Assembly: GCF_003815875.1 (NCBI RefSeq)
Contig: NZ_CP033924.1
Span: 3,472,001 to 3,536,000 of the forward strand
Length of the DNA stretch: 64,000 nucleotides
Origin: Chryseobacterium lactis
Lineage (GTDB): Bacteria > Bacteroidota > Bacteroidia > Flavobacteriales > Weeksellaceae
Direction of reading: 5' to 3'
Part shown: piece after piece, positions 16,969 to 26,155 of the stretch
Position numbering within the stretch: position 1 is the stretch's first letter
How the letters are laid out: each line of letters opens with the position of its first letter
Notes under the pieces: model-generated
The model's database searches: none
What the model was told of the DNA's origin: nothing
Seen by the model: the letters and a program-made list of their open reading frames with translations, nothing else
Made by a program: the position numbers and the translations under genes

Positions 16969-17319
16969 TTAGGAGCCATGCATGAATTTCTGTCGGTCTA
17001 ATAATACCTCTTCCGATTCACGATGATCAGGATCATCCACACAACAATCTACCGGACAAACGGCTTTACATTGTGGTTCTTCATGAAAGCCTTTACATTC
17101 GGTACATTTTCCGGATACAATATAATACACCTCATCGGAATAAGCCTCATTAAAAGCATTGGCATCTACCTCCGTTCCATCAGGGAAAGTTACTTTTCCC
17201 GAAAGCTTTGTTTTATCCTGCCAACGCCAGTCGATGGCACCTTCATAGATGGCTGAATTGGGGCATTCCGGTTCACAGGCGCCACAATTGATACAGGCAT
17301 CCGTTATTTTTATAGCCAT
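16969..17319 (-). CDS. 4Fe-4S dicluster ferredoxin
   Basis: A 116-residue ferredoxin with two cluster motifs. The first is CINCGACEPECP (Cys9, 12, 15, 19). The second is split by an insertion: CTECKGF...QCKAVCPVDC. An extension of ~45 residues between them is usual in this Bacteroidota group, and the C-terminus ends in a charged helix. It carries electrons in the cytoplasm. A decayed 2Fe-2S ferredoxin and an oxidoreductase operon lie upstream on the same strand. Confidence 0.9.
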   Translation of the reverse strand: MAIKITDACINCGACEPECPNSAIYEGAIDWRWQDKTKLSGKVTFPDGTEVDANAFNEAYSDEVYYIVSGKCTECKGFHEEPQCKAVCPVDCCVDDPDHRESEEVLLDRQKFMHGS

Positions 17320-17452
17320 ATTATTTATTTTAAAAGGGAATAAAAAGGGATTTCTTCAACAACCTGTGTTTTGGAAATCCCTGCTAAACTTAATTAAAGC
17401 AGTTTCAACAATTTATACATCATAAACTGTGCAAACTTTTATTTTAAATCCA

Positions 17453-17586
17453 TCAATCTGCAGCAATTTTTACAGACAGTCCATCCATCTGAGCCTTCAT
17501 ATGAATCTGGCAGGCTAATCTGCTGGTAAAATCAGAAGTAAAAAGTTCCGATAATAAACTTTTTGCTCCTAAGAAACAGGTTAGCA
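17453..17586 (-). pseudogene. C-terminal remnant of a 2Fe-2S ferredoxin
   Basis: On the minus strand an open frame ends at TGA (17455-17453) and reads LLSELFTSDFTSRLACQI followed by HMKAQMDGLSVKIAAD. The SRLACQI block with its last cluster cysteine, followed by the short basic tail, is the C-terminus of adrenodoxin-type 2Fe-2S ferredoxins. The region before it, with the CxxxxCxxC cluster loop, is missing. So only about 40 of the usual ~100-110 residues remain. No start codon is present. Confidence 0.65.
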
Positions 17587-17675
17587 TATATTTTTAACCA
17601 GTTTGATCTGTCATTGTCATTGCATCTTTCGTGAGAATCAATTGATCGTTGCTGCTATACTGTGTAATGATTAAT

Positions 17676-18233
17676 TTATGATAGTTTTTCAATTCTTTTG
17701 GTCGTTGCTATGCTGATCAGCTTATCAAACTTTCCTGCATAAAGAGATGATATCTCTGTTGGATGACTGCTGTCAAATAAGGCAGATTTAACAATAGGAA
17801 CACTAAAGGGAAGCGGCCATGCCCGCAATGATTTGGCAATGGCGTCCATCGCATTGATTCCCTGCATGGCCTGCAACCCGTCTGCCCAACATATTAACCC
17901 TACTGTTTTATCAGTAAGATAGGGTTCATACCGGTTAGCTGTAACCTCAAGCCAGTCCAGGCAGTTTTTCATCACTCCCGGAATACTTCCGTGATAAAGG
18001 GGAGCGAGCCAGATGTGAAGATCAGCATCTGTAAACATCTGTGTCATACGCTCTACTGCCAAAGGCGTTTTAGTAAGGGTGACATCAAACAATGGAATTC
18101 CGGAATCGGCAAGGGTGAAAATGTCCGTTTGAAAGCCCAATAGCTGAAGACTTTCGGCAAAATAACCGGAAATAAATCCTGAGGTAGATTCCGCTCTTCT
18201 TTCCAGGGATCCGTTAAATATGATTGCTTTCAT
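17676..18233 (-). CDS. NADPH-dependent FMN reductase-family protein
   Basis: A 185-residue flavodoxin-like oxidoreductase. The phosphate-binding loop is at the N-terminus (FNGSLERRAES), and the flavin-contact motif APLYHGSIPGVMKNCLDWLE (one residue short here) is typical of the NADPH-dependent FMN/azo/quinone reductase family. It is the last gene of an operon with DUF2480 (5 bp gap) and superoxide dismutase. That suggests a role in redox stress or flavin supply. The acceptor is unknown. Confidence 0.85.
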   Translation of the reverse strand: MKAIIFNGSLERRAESTSGFISGYFAESLQLLGFQTDIFTLADSGIPLFDVTLTKTPLAVERMTQMFTDADLHIWLAPLYHGSIPGVMKNCLDWLEVTANRYEPYLTDKTVGLICWADGLQAMQGINAMDAIAKSLRAWPLPFSVPIVKSALFDSSHPTEISSLYAGKFDKLISIATTKRIEKLS

Positions 18234-18238
18234 GTTGT

Positions 18239-18745
18239 TTATTTTTTGAAAATTACTTTAGGCAAACCTATTTCTCCATACATCAAACTCTTAACGATGG
18301 GTTTCAAAAGCCAGGCTGCCAGCAGATACAAAGAAGAATCATGATCTGCATTTGCCCTGACTACCACTTTCTGATCTTTAAAATGCTTAAGATCGGCATA
18401 CGTGAGACGGCGTTTCCACAGATCAAGAAGAACTGCCTTGGCACTGTTCAGATCAACATAGACAGCATAAGGTGATAATTTTTCCATGAGTAACATATAA
18501 GCCCAGGGTGGAATAATTGCATCCGTAGAACAGATAATTCCTACTGCTTTCTCGTTGTACACGGAAAAATCCACTGAAGCAATTGATTCTTTAAATTCTT
18601 TCTCTTTCACAATCATTCCCATGAAAAGATGATCTTTAATATCCAGTTCTACAATTTCCGTACAAGGTTTATAGTCTAAAAGATCAAGGGCAATAATACC
18701 CGAAGCTTTTGCTTTATTGATGAAAATTTCCTGATTCATAATCAT
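18239..18745 (-). CDS. DUF2480 family protein
   Basis: A 168-residue cytoplasmic protein of a family restricted to Bacteroidota and of unknown function. Recognisable blocks are NKAKASGIIALDLLDY at the start, SVYNEKAVGIICSTDAIIPPWAYMLL in the middle (shown in part) and ADHDSSLYLLAAWLLKPIVKS near the end (in part). Start choice is ATG 18745 or the ATG two codons later. It lies 17 bp after sod and 5 bp before the FMN reductase. In related genomes it often lies near Fe-S genes (general recollection, not checked). Confidence 0.8.
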   Translation of the reverse strand: MIMNQEIFINKAKASGIIALDLLDYKPCTEIVELDIKDHLFMGMIVKEKEFKESIASVDFSVYNEKAVGIICSTDAIIPPWAYMLLMEKLSPYAVYVDLNSAKAVLLDLWKRRLTYADLKHFKDQKVVVRANADHDSSLYLLAAWLLKPIVKSLMYGEIGLPKVIFKK

Positions 18746-18762
18746 TTTATAATCGATGTGAA

Positions 18763-19389
18763 TTATCTGATTTTTGAAAGTGCTTCCTCATATTTTCTTT
18801 CTACGGCTGACCAGTCGAGAACAGACCAGAATGAATCAAGATAGTCTGCCCGCTTATTCTGATAAGCCAGATAGTACGCATGCTCCCACACATCAATTCC
18901 AAGAATCGGAAAACCTCTGTTCATGGAAAGAATATCCATCATCGGATTATCCTGATTAGGCGTAGAACTTACAGCAAGTGAACCGTTGAACTTCACATAC
19001 AGCCAGACCCAGCCGGATCCGAATTGCCCAAGACCGGCTTTCTTCATTTCGGCTTTAAGATCTTCCAGGCTTCCGAAAGTTGTTGTGATAGCATCATTCA
19101 ACTTACCGTTCGGAGTCAGTTTGGGTTGCGGAGAAATAATTTCCCAGAATAAAGAATGATTGTAATGACCACCTCCGTTATTTCTTACTGCCGGACTGTA
19201 TTCGCTTATTCTCTGAAGCAAAGAATCCAAGTCAGGGTTTGTTTCGTTGGTTTGTTCCAAAGCAGCATTCAGATTATCAACATAAGCCTGATGATGACGT
19301 TGGTGGTGAATAGTCATTGTTTCTTTATCGATAAATGGTTCCAAAGCATCATATGCATAAGCCAATTGAGGTAAGGTAAACGGTTTCAT
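18763..19389 (-). CDS. sodA: Superoxide dismutase, Mn/Fe family
   Basis: A 208-residue SOD of standard length. Metal ligands are His28 region (TIHHQRHHQAY), His78 (GGGHYNHSLFW) and the Asp and His of DVWEHAY near residue 165. The GGGHxNH form and the Gln in TPNQDNPMM are features of manganese-type enzymes rather than Fe-type, though cambialistic use is possible. It detoxifies superoxide in the cytoplasm. It is the first gene of an operon divergent from a SufR-like regulator, with an inverted repeat in the shared intergenic region. Confidence 0.95.
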   Translation of the reverse strand: MKPFTLPQLAYAYDALEPFIDKETMTIHHQRHHQAYVDNLNAALEQTNETNPDLDSLLQRISEYSPAVRNNGGGHYNHSLFWEIISPQPKLTPNGKLNDAITTTFGSLEDLKAEMKKAGLGQFGSGWVWLYVKFNGSLAVSSTPNQDNPMMDILSMNRGFPILGIDVWEHAYYLAYQNKRADYLDSFWSVLDWSAVERKYEEALSKIR

Positions 19390-19438
19390 TGTATTTATTT
19401 TTTTGATTAATGTATCGCAAAGGTAATAATATATTTGA

Positions 19439-19464
19439 ATAAAACAACTTTTTGGTTGTTTTAT
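19439..19464. promoter_or_regulatory. Perfect inverted repeat, likely operator of the SufR-like regulator
   Basis: ATAAAACAAC (19439-19448) and its exact reverse complement GTTGTTTTAT (19455-19464) are separated by 6 bp. A further copy, ATAAAACAACC, occurs at 19560-19570, 14 bp before the regulator start. The sites lie between the divergent sod operon and the regulator, so one protein could control both directions. Confidence 0.6.
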
Positions 19465-19583
19465 AGAGTTAATCTGCTATAAAGCTAAATAGTTGTAAAT
19501 AATCGGATTAAGCAGTAATTTTAAAGATTATAGAAAATGACTATATTTGTTGTTGGAAAATAAAACAACCTAATTATTGTCAA

Positions 19584-20204
19584 ATGAAAAAGCCGGCAGC
19601 AGACCGTATTCTGATGTTTTTGAAGATGAGGGGCGAGGCGAGCTCGCTTCTTATTGCTGAAGAATTATCCATCACCAAAGAAGGTGCTAGAAAGCATTTA
19701 CTGAATCTTGCTCAGGAAGGACTTATCGAACCAATCGTGAAGAGTGAAGGGGTAGGCCGTCCGTCAACCTATTATATACTTACTGATAAAGGGATGTCTC
19801 AATTTCCGGATACCCATGCTGAAGTAACGGTTCAGCTCTTAAAATCTGTAAAAAATCTTTTAGGAGAAAATGCACTGGATTTATTAATCAGTGATCGTGA
19901 AAAAAATACCCACGACCGATATGAGAAGGAGATTTCGAAGACAAAATCTTTGGAGCAGCGTCTCGACGTTTTGGCAAAAGTCCGCAGTAAAGAAGGATAT
20001 ATGGCAGAATGGAAAAAAGAAGGGAAAGACTATTTTTTAATAGAAAACCATTGTCCGATCTGTGCTGCAGCAACCGAATGTCAGGGATTCTGCCGTGCCG
20101 AATTATCTAATTTCCAATCTCTGATAGGGAAGGACTACCAGGTTGAAAGGGTAGATCATATTGTTTCCGGTGGTCAACGTTGTGTTTACAAGATCACTCA
20201 ATAA
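19584..20204 (+). CDS. SufR-like Fe-S transcriptional regulator
   Basis: A 206-residue regulator. The N-terminal winged helix (ADRILMFLKMRGEASSLLIA, then TKEGARKHLLNLAQEGL) matches the DeoR/ArsR-like domain of SufR. The C-terminal domain holds Cys157, Cys160, Cys166, Cys170 and Cys200. Cys157 and Cys170 have the CX12C spacing seen in SufR, where cysteines bind a 4Fe-4S cluster. SufR represses Fe-S assembly genes when its cluster is present. Here the divergent sod-DUF2480-FMN reductase operon is the likely target. A HAD phosphatase gene follows after 27 bp. Confidence 0.8.
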   Translation: MKKPAADRILMFLKMRGEASSLLIAEELSITKEGARKHLLNLAQEGLIEPIVKSEGVGRPSTYYILTDKGMSQFPDTHAEVTVQLLKSVKNLLGENALDLLISDREKNTHDRYEKEISKTKSLEQRLDVLAKVRSKEGYMAEWKKEGKDYFLIENHCPICAAATECQGFCRAELSNFQSLIGKDYQVERVDHIVSGGQRCVYKITQ

Positions 20205-20231
20205 ATTTCATATAATTCATCATTCAAAAAT

Positions 20232-20876
20232 ATGGCATTACAGGCAGTAATATTTGATATGGACGGGGTTCTCGTTGATTCCGAAGGTTTCTGGGCACAA
20301 GCAGAACTGGATGTATTTTCTTCTTATGGAGTTCAGGTAACCGAAGAGCTGGCGGCAAACACAAAATACATGACAACCCGGGAAGTTACTGAATTCTGGT
20401 ATGAAAGATTTCCGTGGGAGAACCTGGATGTTGCTTCAGTAGAGCAGAAAGTCATTACCAGAGTGATCGAATATATACAATCAGAAGACTGTACGATGTC
20501 TGGTGTACAGGGCTTTATTAAAGATCTTAAAAGCAAAGACTATAAAATAGGATTAGCAACCAATGCCCCTTTACAGGTAGCAGATGCAGTTCTCGAAAAA
20601 CTTCAGGTCAGGGATTTATTTGACACTGTTCATTCATCCGAATTTGAAACACAAGGAAAGCCTCATCCGGCGGTTTATTTAACTTCGGCAAAAAATCTTG
20701 GTGTTCCTCCTGAACATTGCATTGCTATAGAAGACAGCCATTCCGGATTGCTTGCTGCAAAAGGAGCAGGAATGAAAACCATCGTATTCACCAATAATGA
20801 TGAAAGTATTGATTTTGATAATGCAGATTTTAGAATTTTAAATTTTGAACAAACTTTATTGCCTCTGTTTGGCTAA
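20232..20876 (+). CDS. HAD-family hydrolase, hexitol/sugar-phosphatase type
   Basis: A 214-residue phosphatase. Motif I is DMDGVLVDSE, with the two catalytic Asp residues. Motif II is the Thr in GLATNAPL. Motif III is the Lys in TQGKPHPAVYL. Motif IV is IEDSHSGLLAA. A small helical cap lies between I and II. It resembles the HxpB (YniC, 2-deoxyglucose-6-phosphatase) and beta-phosphoglucomutase branch. The physiological substrate cannot be told. It is 27 bp downstream of the SufR-like regulator and probably co-transcribed. Confidence 0.87.
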   Translation: MALQAVIFDMDGVLVDSEGFWAQAELDVFSSYGVQVTEELAANTKYMTTREVTEFWYERFPWENLDVASVEQKVITRVIEYIQSEDCTMSGVQGFIKDLKSKDYKIGLATNAPLQVADAVLEKLQVRDLFDTVHSSEFETQGKPHPAVYLTSAKNLGVPPEHCIAIEDSHSGLLAAKGAGMKTIVFTNNDESIDFDNADFRILNFEQTLLPLFG

Positions 20877-21468
20877 ACAAAACAGTTTTAGGTAGCATAT
20901 TCATCTTCAATCTTAATTTTGAAGGGATGTATATTCACATTTTCTTTACAACATCATTTGTTTTTTGAAGTACTTTCTCCAGACGGATCCTGTGAAAGAT
21001 ATTGGATTCTTCTATTTCCCTATAAATGTATTAGGCTCATACTAAATATCTTTTCATCTGGTTTTTAAAAACAGATCTAAATACCCATTTCAACGTATGT
21101 GAAAAAAATAATTAAAATATATAAGTTGTTGATTTTTAATTATTTGATTTAAGAGGTTGTTGTTTTAAATTTATAAATTCATGAATCTATGGAGTATGTA
21201 TTTATATGATCACTCTTTTTATTGCATATTTGCCGTAATAAATATTCTCCGATTTATTTCCAACTTTTTTTCAACAATTTACATCATCATATATAATACG
21301 ACAAGTTTTGACGTACCACATTAATAAATTCGCATTAATCAATTTTAACCCTAATATTAAGCCTTAAGCCTGTGATATAATTCATATTAATTCACTTTAA
21401 CAAGAGATTGGGGAAGTGTTAAAAAACGTTAAATTCGCAAAAATTTAAATTAAAAAAACAATACGGGA
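20877..21468. other. 592-bp AT-rich intergenic region
   Basis: No convincing open frame or RNA gene is visible. It must contain the promoter of the secreted Rhs locus starting at 21469. The last ~150 bp are very AT-rich. I see no strong hairpin behind the HAD gene. Confidence 0.5.
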
Positions 21469-23103
21469 ATGAAGAAACTTTATCTCGGCGCATATACTTT
21501 ATGTGCATTTTGGGGTCTGTCTGCCCAGGAAGTCGTTTGGCAAAAAGACATCAAATCCTCTACCCAGGATTTCTTAAGCCAGGTGACTACAACTATTGAT
21601 CAACAATACCTTATTACAGGAAGTAGTATCCAGTCAAAAAGCCAATCGCCAAATGCCAGCAGCCAGCGGCTCAATAACGGTTATGATTTTCATTTGGTAA
21701 AACTCAATCAGCAAGGTGAGCAGGTCTGGGAAAAATATTTCTCAGGATCAAACCACGACTATTTATCAGCTACAGTGACCACTCAGGATGGTGGGTTCCT
21801 GCTTGCCGGAACTTCTTATTCAGGAAAGGGACTTGATAAAAAAGAGGATTCGAAAGGAGGATCTGATATCTGGCTGATCAGAATCAATGAATTTGGTGAT
21901 GAGTTGTGGCAAAAAACATTGGGAAGCTCTTCGGATGAAGAAGCGCGGGCAGTTATTCAAACCACAGATTTGGGTTTTTTTGTTGCCGGATCCTTCGTCT
22001 CCGCTCAGGATTCCAAATTGAAAGGTTATGGTTCAAAAGATGTTTTGATTACCAGGCTTGACAAAGACGGAAAAGAACTTTCTCAATTGATTTTAGGAGG
22101 AAGAGGTTTAGACGAAGTGGAGAAAATGATTCCTACTAAAGACGGAGGAGCATTACTGGGAATCTATTCCCGAAGCACTACTATTAGCAATCAGCCATCA
22201 GTAATGAGCAATAAAGAGCAGTCTGGTACAAAATCGACCTCAGTAGCTACCAGCTACATGCCAAAAGCCAGCAGCAATTTTGGTGAAGGTGACTACTGGA
22301 TTGTAAAACTAGACAAAAACGGAAAAGTTGAATGGGAAAAGAACTTTGGTGGCAAAGGTGATGATCACATCAGAACTTTAGCCTTAACATCAAGCGGTTT
22401 CATTATCGGTGGAGAATCCAGATCGGAAAGATCCGGAAATAAATCAGTAGGTATTGAAGATGGAACTGATCTGTGGTTAATCTCTTTGAATGAAAGAGGC
22501 GATGAGCAATGGCAGAAATCCTACAATTTTGGGAAAAGAGATATTCTAATGGGAATGAATGTTATTCATTCGGCTGATGATCAATCTTCAAAAGGGATTC
22601 TATTAGGCGGCTATACTCAGTCCGAAGGAAGAGTTGAAAAAGACGATGAAACCTTCTGGATGTTGTATTTGGATGGAAACGGAAATGAACAATGGAGAAA
22701 ACATGTAAATGGAGAATCCAGACAAAAAGAGGAAAGACTGGCAGACCTGAAATTGAACAGAGACGGTTCGATTATATTAGCCGGAACCAGTGCCAAGGAA
22801 TTAGGAAAGGAAAACTGGAAGATTATAAAACTGGGCGACAAACAAGTAGATCAGCTGACCCCGAAATATGATATCAAGATTTACCCAAATCCTGTTTCAG
22901 ATTATGCTTACGTAGAAATCGGTTTTGATTTTAAAGAAGCGGATATTTTATTGTATGACATGAGTGGAAGACAGCTTCAGAGCTTGAAAACGAAGAATAA
23001 AGTGACCAAGATTAATACACAGGCTTTGGTGCAAGGTGCTTATCTGGTGGTGATAAAAACGGATAGTGATAAAACGGCAAATGCTAAATTGATAAAGAAA
23101 TAA
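21469..23103 (+). CDS. T9SS-sorted protein with repeated beta-propeller-like motifs
   Basis: A 544-residue secreted protein. A signal peptide ends at GLSAQ (residue ~20). The middle has at least five ~55-75-residue repeats with the pattern W-x-x-x-x-G/S-G-x-x-x-D...T-x-D-G-G/GFxxAG...D-xW-L-x-L/I-x-x-xG. The C-terminal ~80 residues are a type A T9SS sorting domain (IYPNPVSDYAYVEI, then YDMSGR and GAYLVVI). It would be exported and attached to the cell surface or released. It is the first gene of the run to the Rhs protein (6 bp to the next gene). Confidence 0.85.
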   Translation: MKKLYLGAYTLCAFWGLSAQEVVWQKDIKSSTQDFLSQVTTTIDQQYLITGSSIQSKSQSPNASSQRLNNGYDFHLVKLNQQGEQVWEKYFSGSNHDYLSATVTTQDGGFLLAGTSYSGKGLDKKEDSKGGSDIWLIRINEFGDELWQKTLGSSSDEEARAVIQTTDLGFFVAGSFVSAQDSKLKGYGSKDVLITRLDKDGKELSQLILGGRGLDEVEKMIPTKDGGALLGIYSRSTTISNQPSVMSNKEQSGTKSTSVATSYMPKASSNFGEGDYWIVKLDKNGKVEWEKNFGGKGDDHIRTLALTSSGFIIGGESRSERSGNKSVGIEDGTDLWLISLNERGDEQWQKSYNFGKRDILMGMNVIHSADDQSSKGILLGGYTQSEGRVEKDDETFWMLYLDGNGNEQWRKHVNGESRQKEERLADLKLNRDGSIILAGTSAKELGKENWKIIKLGDKQVDQLTPKYDIKIYPNPVSDYAYVEIGFDFKEADILLYDMSGRQLQSLKTKNKVTKINTQALVQGAYLVVIKTDSDKTANAKLIKK

Positions 23104-23109
23104 TAAACC

Positions 23110-26100
23110 ATGAAGAAAAACATAATCTTAGTTTCAACACTATTGAGTTGCTTATTTAATGCTCAGGGTGTACAAAACTATATGAATTATAAGAATAATT
23201 TCTTTCCTCAAAGCCCTAATGCAACTCCATTTGCATTGGCTGGAAAGTATCCTGTCAATATGTATAAAGGGGTTCCTTCTATTAGTATTCCTTTATTCAG
23301 TCAACAAAAAGGGCAAAGTAATTTTGTAATATCTTTAGATTATAATGTAAAATCAATTAAACCATCTACTATTCCTACATGGACAGGACTCGGCTGGAAT
23401 CTTAACATTGGAGGTTCTGTAACAAGAATTGTAAATGGAGGAGTGGATGAAGTATATACGGGAATTTATAGTCCTAGTATTCCTTACAATCATTTTTCTT
23501 ATTTGGACAATTATTCTATGTTGGACAACCCCAATTGGAATACATTTGATGGTATGGTTAATTATTATAATATTAATTTTGATAATACCATAATCAATGG
23601 CTTTCCAACTGTAGTTCCTTCACCTGATGAATTTATTATTAACATAAATGGTATAACAGGTAGTTTTTACATGAATGAAAAAGGAAAATGGGTCGGGCGT
23701 ACCAAAGAGGGGAGAACATTTAAGGTTGAACATCAATATAAGTTTGATTACAAACTTCCTGAAACGGTTATCGTAGGGACACAATATACAACAATTCCAA
23801 AGTATACTACATTGAAAAGAATTTTATATGGATTCAATATTATCATGGATGATGGCACAAAATATATTTTTGGACTAGATGATACTGCTATAGAATTTTC
23901 TTCACCGCCAGAGCAGGTAGATACAATCTTTAACCCACATATTATTCCGGCTTCTTGGCAAATAAAGGAGATTATTTACCCGGATGGAAAGAATACAAAA
24001 TTTACCTATGTAAGAGACGAGCGAAGTGTTTTTGTGATGAACAGAAGTGGTAATGCTTCATGGGATAAAAATGGTTCATTATTTAGTAATACGAGTAATG
24101 ATAATACATCATCTTCAGGACAAATTTATAATATTAGCAGTAACCGCTTAAATAATGTTTTTTTGACAAAGGTGGAAGGGGAAGACTTTATTGTCAATCT
24201 TGAGAGATCTGCAACAAATCAGAAAGAATATGATGAGCTGGAGTTCCCGTCAAGTGAATGGGTCGTTCAATATACCCATCATATAAAGAGTTATACTAAT
24301 CATAAGCATTGGTATAAACTTGACAAGATCAAAGTTTCTGATAAGGCAGGAAATGTTATCAAAAATATAGCTTTTAATTATAATAATGACCCAAATGACC
24401 GTCTTTTACTCAATAATCTATCTATAAATACAATAGAGAAGTATACCTTTCAGTATAATAATTTAAAACTACCCAAATATACAACAGATCAAACTGATGG
24501 ATGGGGTTACTATAATGGAAACAATTTTGAACCTGATCATTTCTCTCTATATTTAATGTCTTCAGAGCAGCAAAAAAATGTGTTTCAAAATGTTTATCCG
24601 AGTTATAAACAGCCTAATCTTACTTTGACCAAAGCACAAACTTTGGAGGAAATCACTTTCCCGACGGGTGGAAAAACATATTTTGAATATGAACTCAATG
24701 ATTATTCGAAATATGGAGAGAAGAATATGAATCAAACTGAATTACTGTTGTATACAACTCCTGCCATTAAGGAAGCCTCTGGTGGATTAAGGATAAAAAA
24801 AATAAAGTCATGTAATGAAAATAGCAATTGTTTTAGCAAGATGTATTCATACGTTAACGATGATGGTGTCTCTTCAAGCGGGATCCTTCCATACAAAGCA
24901 GTCTATGTAGTTGAAGGTGGAATACCAAACATGAATTATAGTTTCTGGGATTTTAATTATAATTCTTACCAAACTCTTAAGGACGAGGATAATAGTGTAG
25001 GATATAGCAAGGTAACTGAAATTGATGATAATGGCGGAAAAAAAGAAACTTATTTTACCAATTTTGATCGTGCAGGTTCGAATGATAAAATTGGAGTAAA
25101 ATATCTTGGTTGGGAAATTCCGGCTTTATTTAAACAACTTCCTTACACATCCTTTTCTTTAATGAGAGGTAAACCATTAAAAGAAATTGTATGGTCTGAT
25201 ATCAAAAAGGTAAGTGAAACCAATTATATTTATACTCAACAGCAAGATCATCTTAGATCTTATACGTCAATTTATAAGCGTTTTAGTCAAAATTTAGGAA
25301 GTAATGGTTTTACAAATGCAGGAACATGGTATGGTGTTTTATTGGATGCGCATCAGATAAATTTCAATACGAGTTTCTTGTCTGAGAAGAAGACTTTTTT
25401 TGACGGGGTTGAAACTAAAGAAACAAACATTTATAACAATATTTACAATACGCTTATCAGCCAGACACAAACAGATGCAAGTAATAATTATACGAGAATA
25501 TATAGCTATGCTTGGGATATAAGTAACCAGGCGATGGCTGATGCCTATATGGTCGGTATTCCTGTAATTGAAGAGACAAAAAAAAACAATAAAACAATTT
25601 CAAAAAAGGAAACTATTTATCCTGTCTCCATTCCAACTTCTCAAACAGGAAGCTTAGTATTGCCACTATCGATAAAATCCTTTGATCTTCAAAATCCTGG
25701 TACTTCAACAACAGAAGTAACCTACGATAAATACGACTCTAAAGGCAACCTCCAGCAATACACCACAAAAGACGGTATTTCAACAACAATCATCTGGGGA
25801 TACAATAATACTCAGCCGATTGCCAAAATTGAAAATGTAAAATTAGCAGATATTAATCCTTCCTTTATCAATGCTATTGTCGCGGCTTCTGAGACGGATG
25901 CTGCGGCAGGGGCTAATAACGATGAAACTGATTTGTTGAATGCTTTCAAAACATTTAAAAACAATTTATCAGGTTACAAAATCACTACCTACAGCTACGA
26001 CCCGCTGATCGGAGTCAGAAGCATCACTCCTCCTTCGGGAATTAGGGAGAGTTACCTCTATGATTCCGCAGGCAGACTTGAAAAAGTGATCAATGCAGAT

Positions 26101-26142
26101 GGCAACTTATTAAAAGAATTTAAGTACAACTACAAACAATAA
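23110..26142 (+). CDS. SpvB/RHS-type secreted protein
   Basis: A 1010-residue protein with a signal peptide (ends at LFNAQ). The N-terminal region (PVNMYKGVPSISIPLF, then WTGLGWNLNIGGSVTRIVNGG) resembles the start of SpvB/TcdB-like proteins. The C-terminal part has RHS-type YD motifs (TYSYDPLIGVRSITPPSG, then YLYDSAGRLEKVINADGN). It lacks the RHS-associated core and a toxin tip, ending KEFKYNYKQ. So it may be a shell or scaffold partner for the Rhs protein three genes on. It is 6 bp behind the T9SS-sorted protein and 13 bp before the tail-fibre-like gene. No T9SS domain is visible. Confidence 0.78.
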   Translation: MKKNIILVSTLLSCLFNAQGVQNYMNYKNNFFPQSPNATPFALAGKYPVNMYKGVPSISIPLFSQQKGQSNFVISLDYNVKSIKPSTIPTWTGLGWNLNIGGSVTRIVNGGVDEVYTGIYSPSIPYNHFSYLDNYSMLDNPNWNTFDGMVNYYNINFDNTIINGFPTVVPSPDEFIININGITGSFYMNEKGKWVGRTKEGRTFKVEHQYKFDYKLPETVIVGTQYTTIPKYTTLKRILYGFNIIMDDGTKYIFGLDDTAIEFSSPPEQVDTIFNPHIIPASWQIKEIIYPDGKNTKFTYVRDERSVFVMNRSGNASWDKNGSLFSNTSNDNTSSSGQIYNISSNRLNNVFLTKVEGEDFIVNLERSATNQKEYDELEFPSSEWVVQYTHHIKSYTNHKHWYKLDKIKVSDKAGNVIKNIAFNYNNDPNDRLLLNNLSINTIEKYTFQYNNLKLPKYTTDQTDGWGYYNGNNFEPDHFSLYLMSSEQQKNVFQNVYPSYKQPNLTLTKAQTLEEITFPTGGKTYFEYELNDYSKYGEKNMNQTELLLYTTPAIKEASGGLRIKKIKSCNENSNCFSKMYSYVNDDGVSSSGILPYKAVYVVEGGIPNMNYSFWDFNYNSYQTLKDEDNSVGYSKVTEIDDNGGKKETYFTNFDRAGSNDKIGVKYLGWEIPALFKQLPYTSFSLMRGKPLKEIVWSDIKKVSETNYIYTQQQDHLRSYTSIYKRFSQNLGSNGFTNAGTWYGVLLDAHQINFNTSFLSEKKTFFDGVETKETNIYNNIYNTLISQTQTDASNNYTRIYSYAWDISNQAMADAYMVGIPVIEETKKNNKTISKKETIYPVSIPTSQTGSLVLPLSIKSFDLQNPGTSTTEVTYDKYDSKGNLQQYTTKDGISTTIIWGYNNTQPIAKIENVKLADINPSFINAIVAASETDAAAGANNDETDLLNAFKTFKNNLSGYKITTYSYDPLIGVRSITPPSGIRESYLYDSAGRLEKVINADGNLLKEFKYNYKQ

Positions 26143-26155
26143 AAAAACAGGAATT

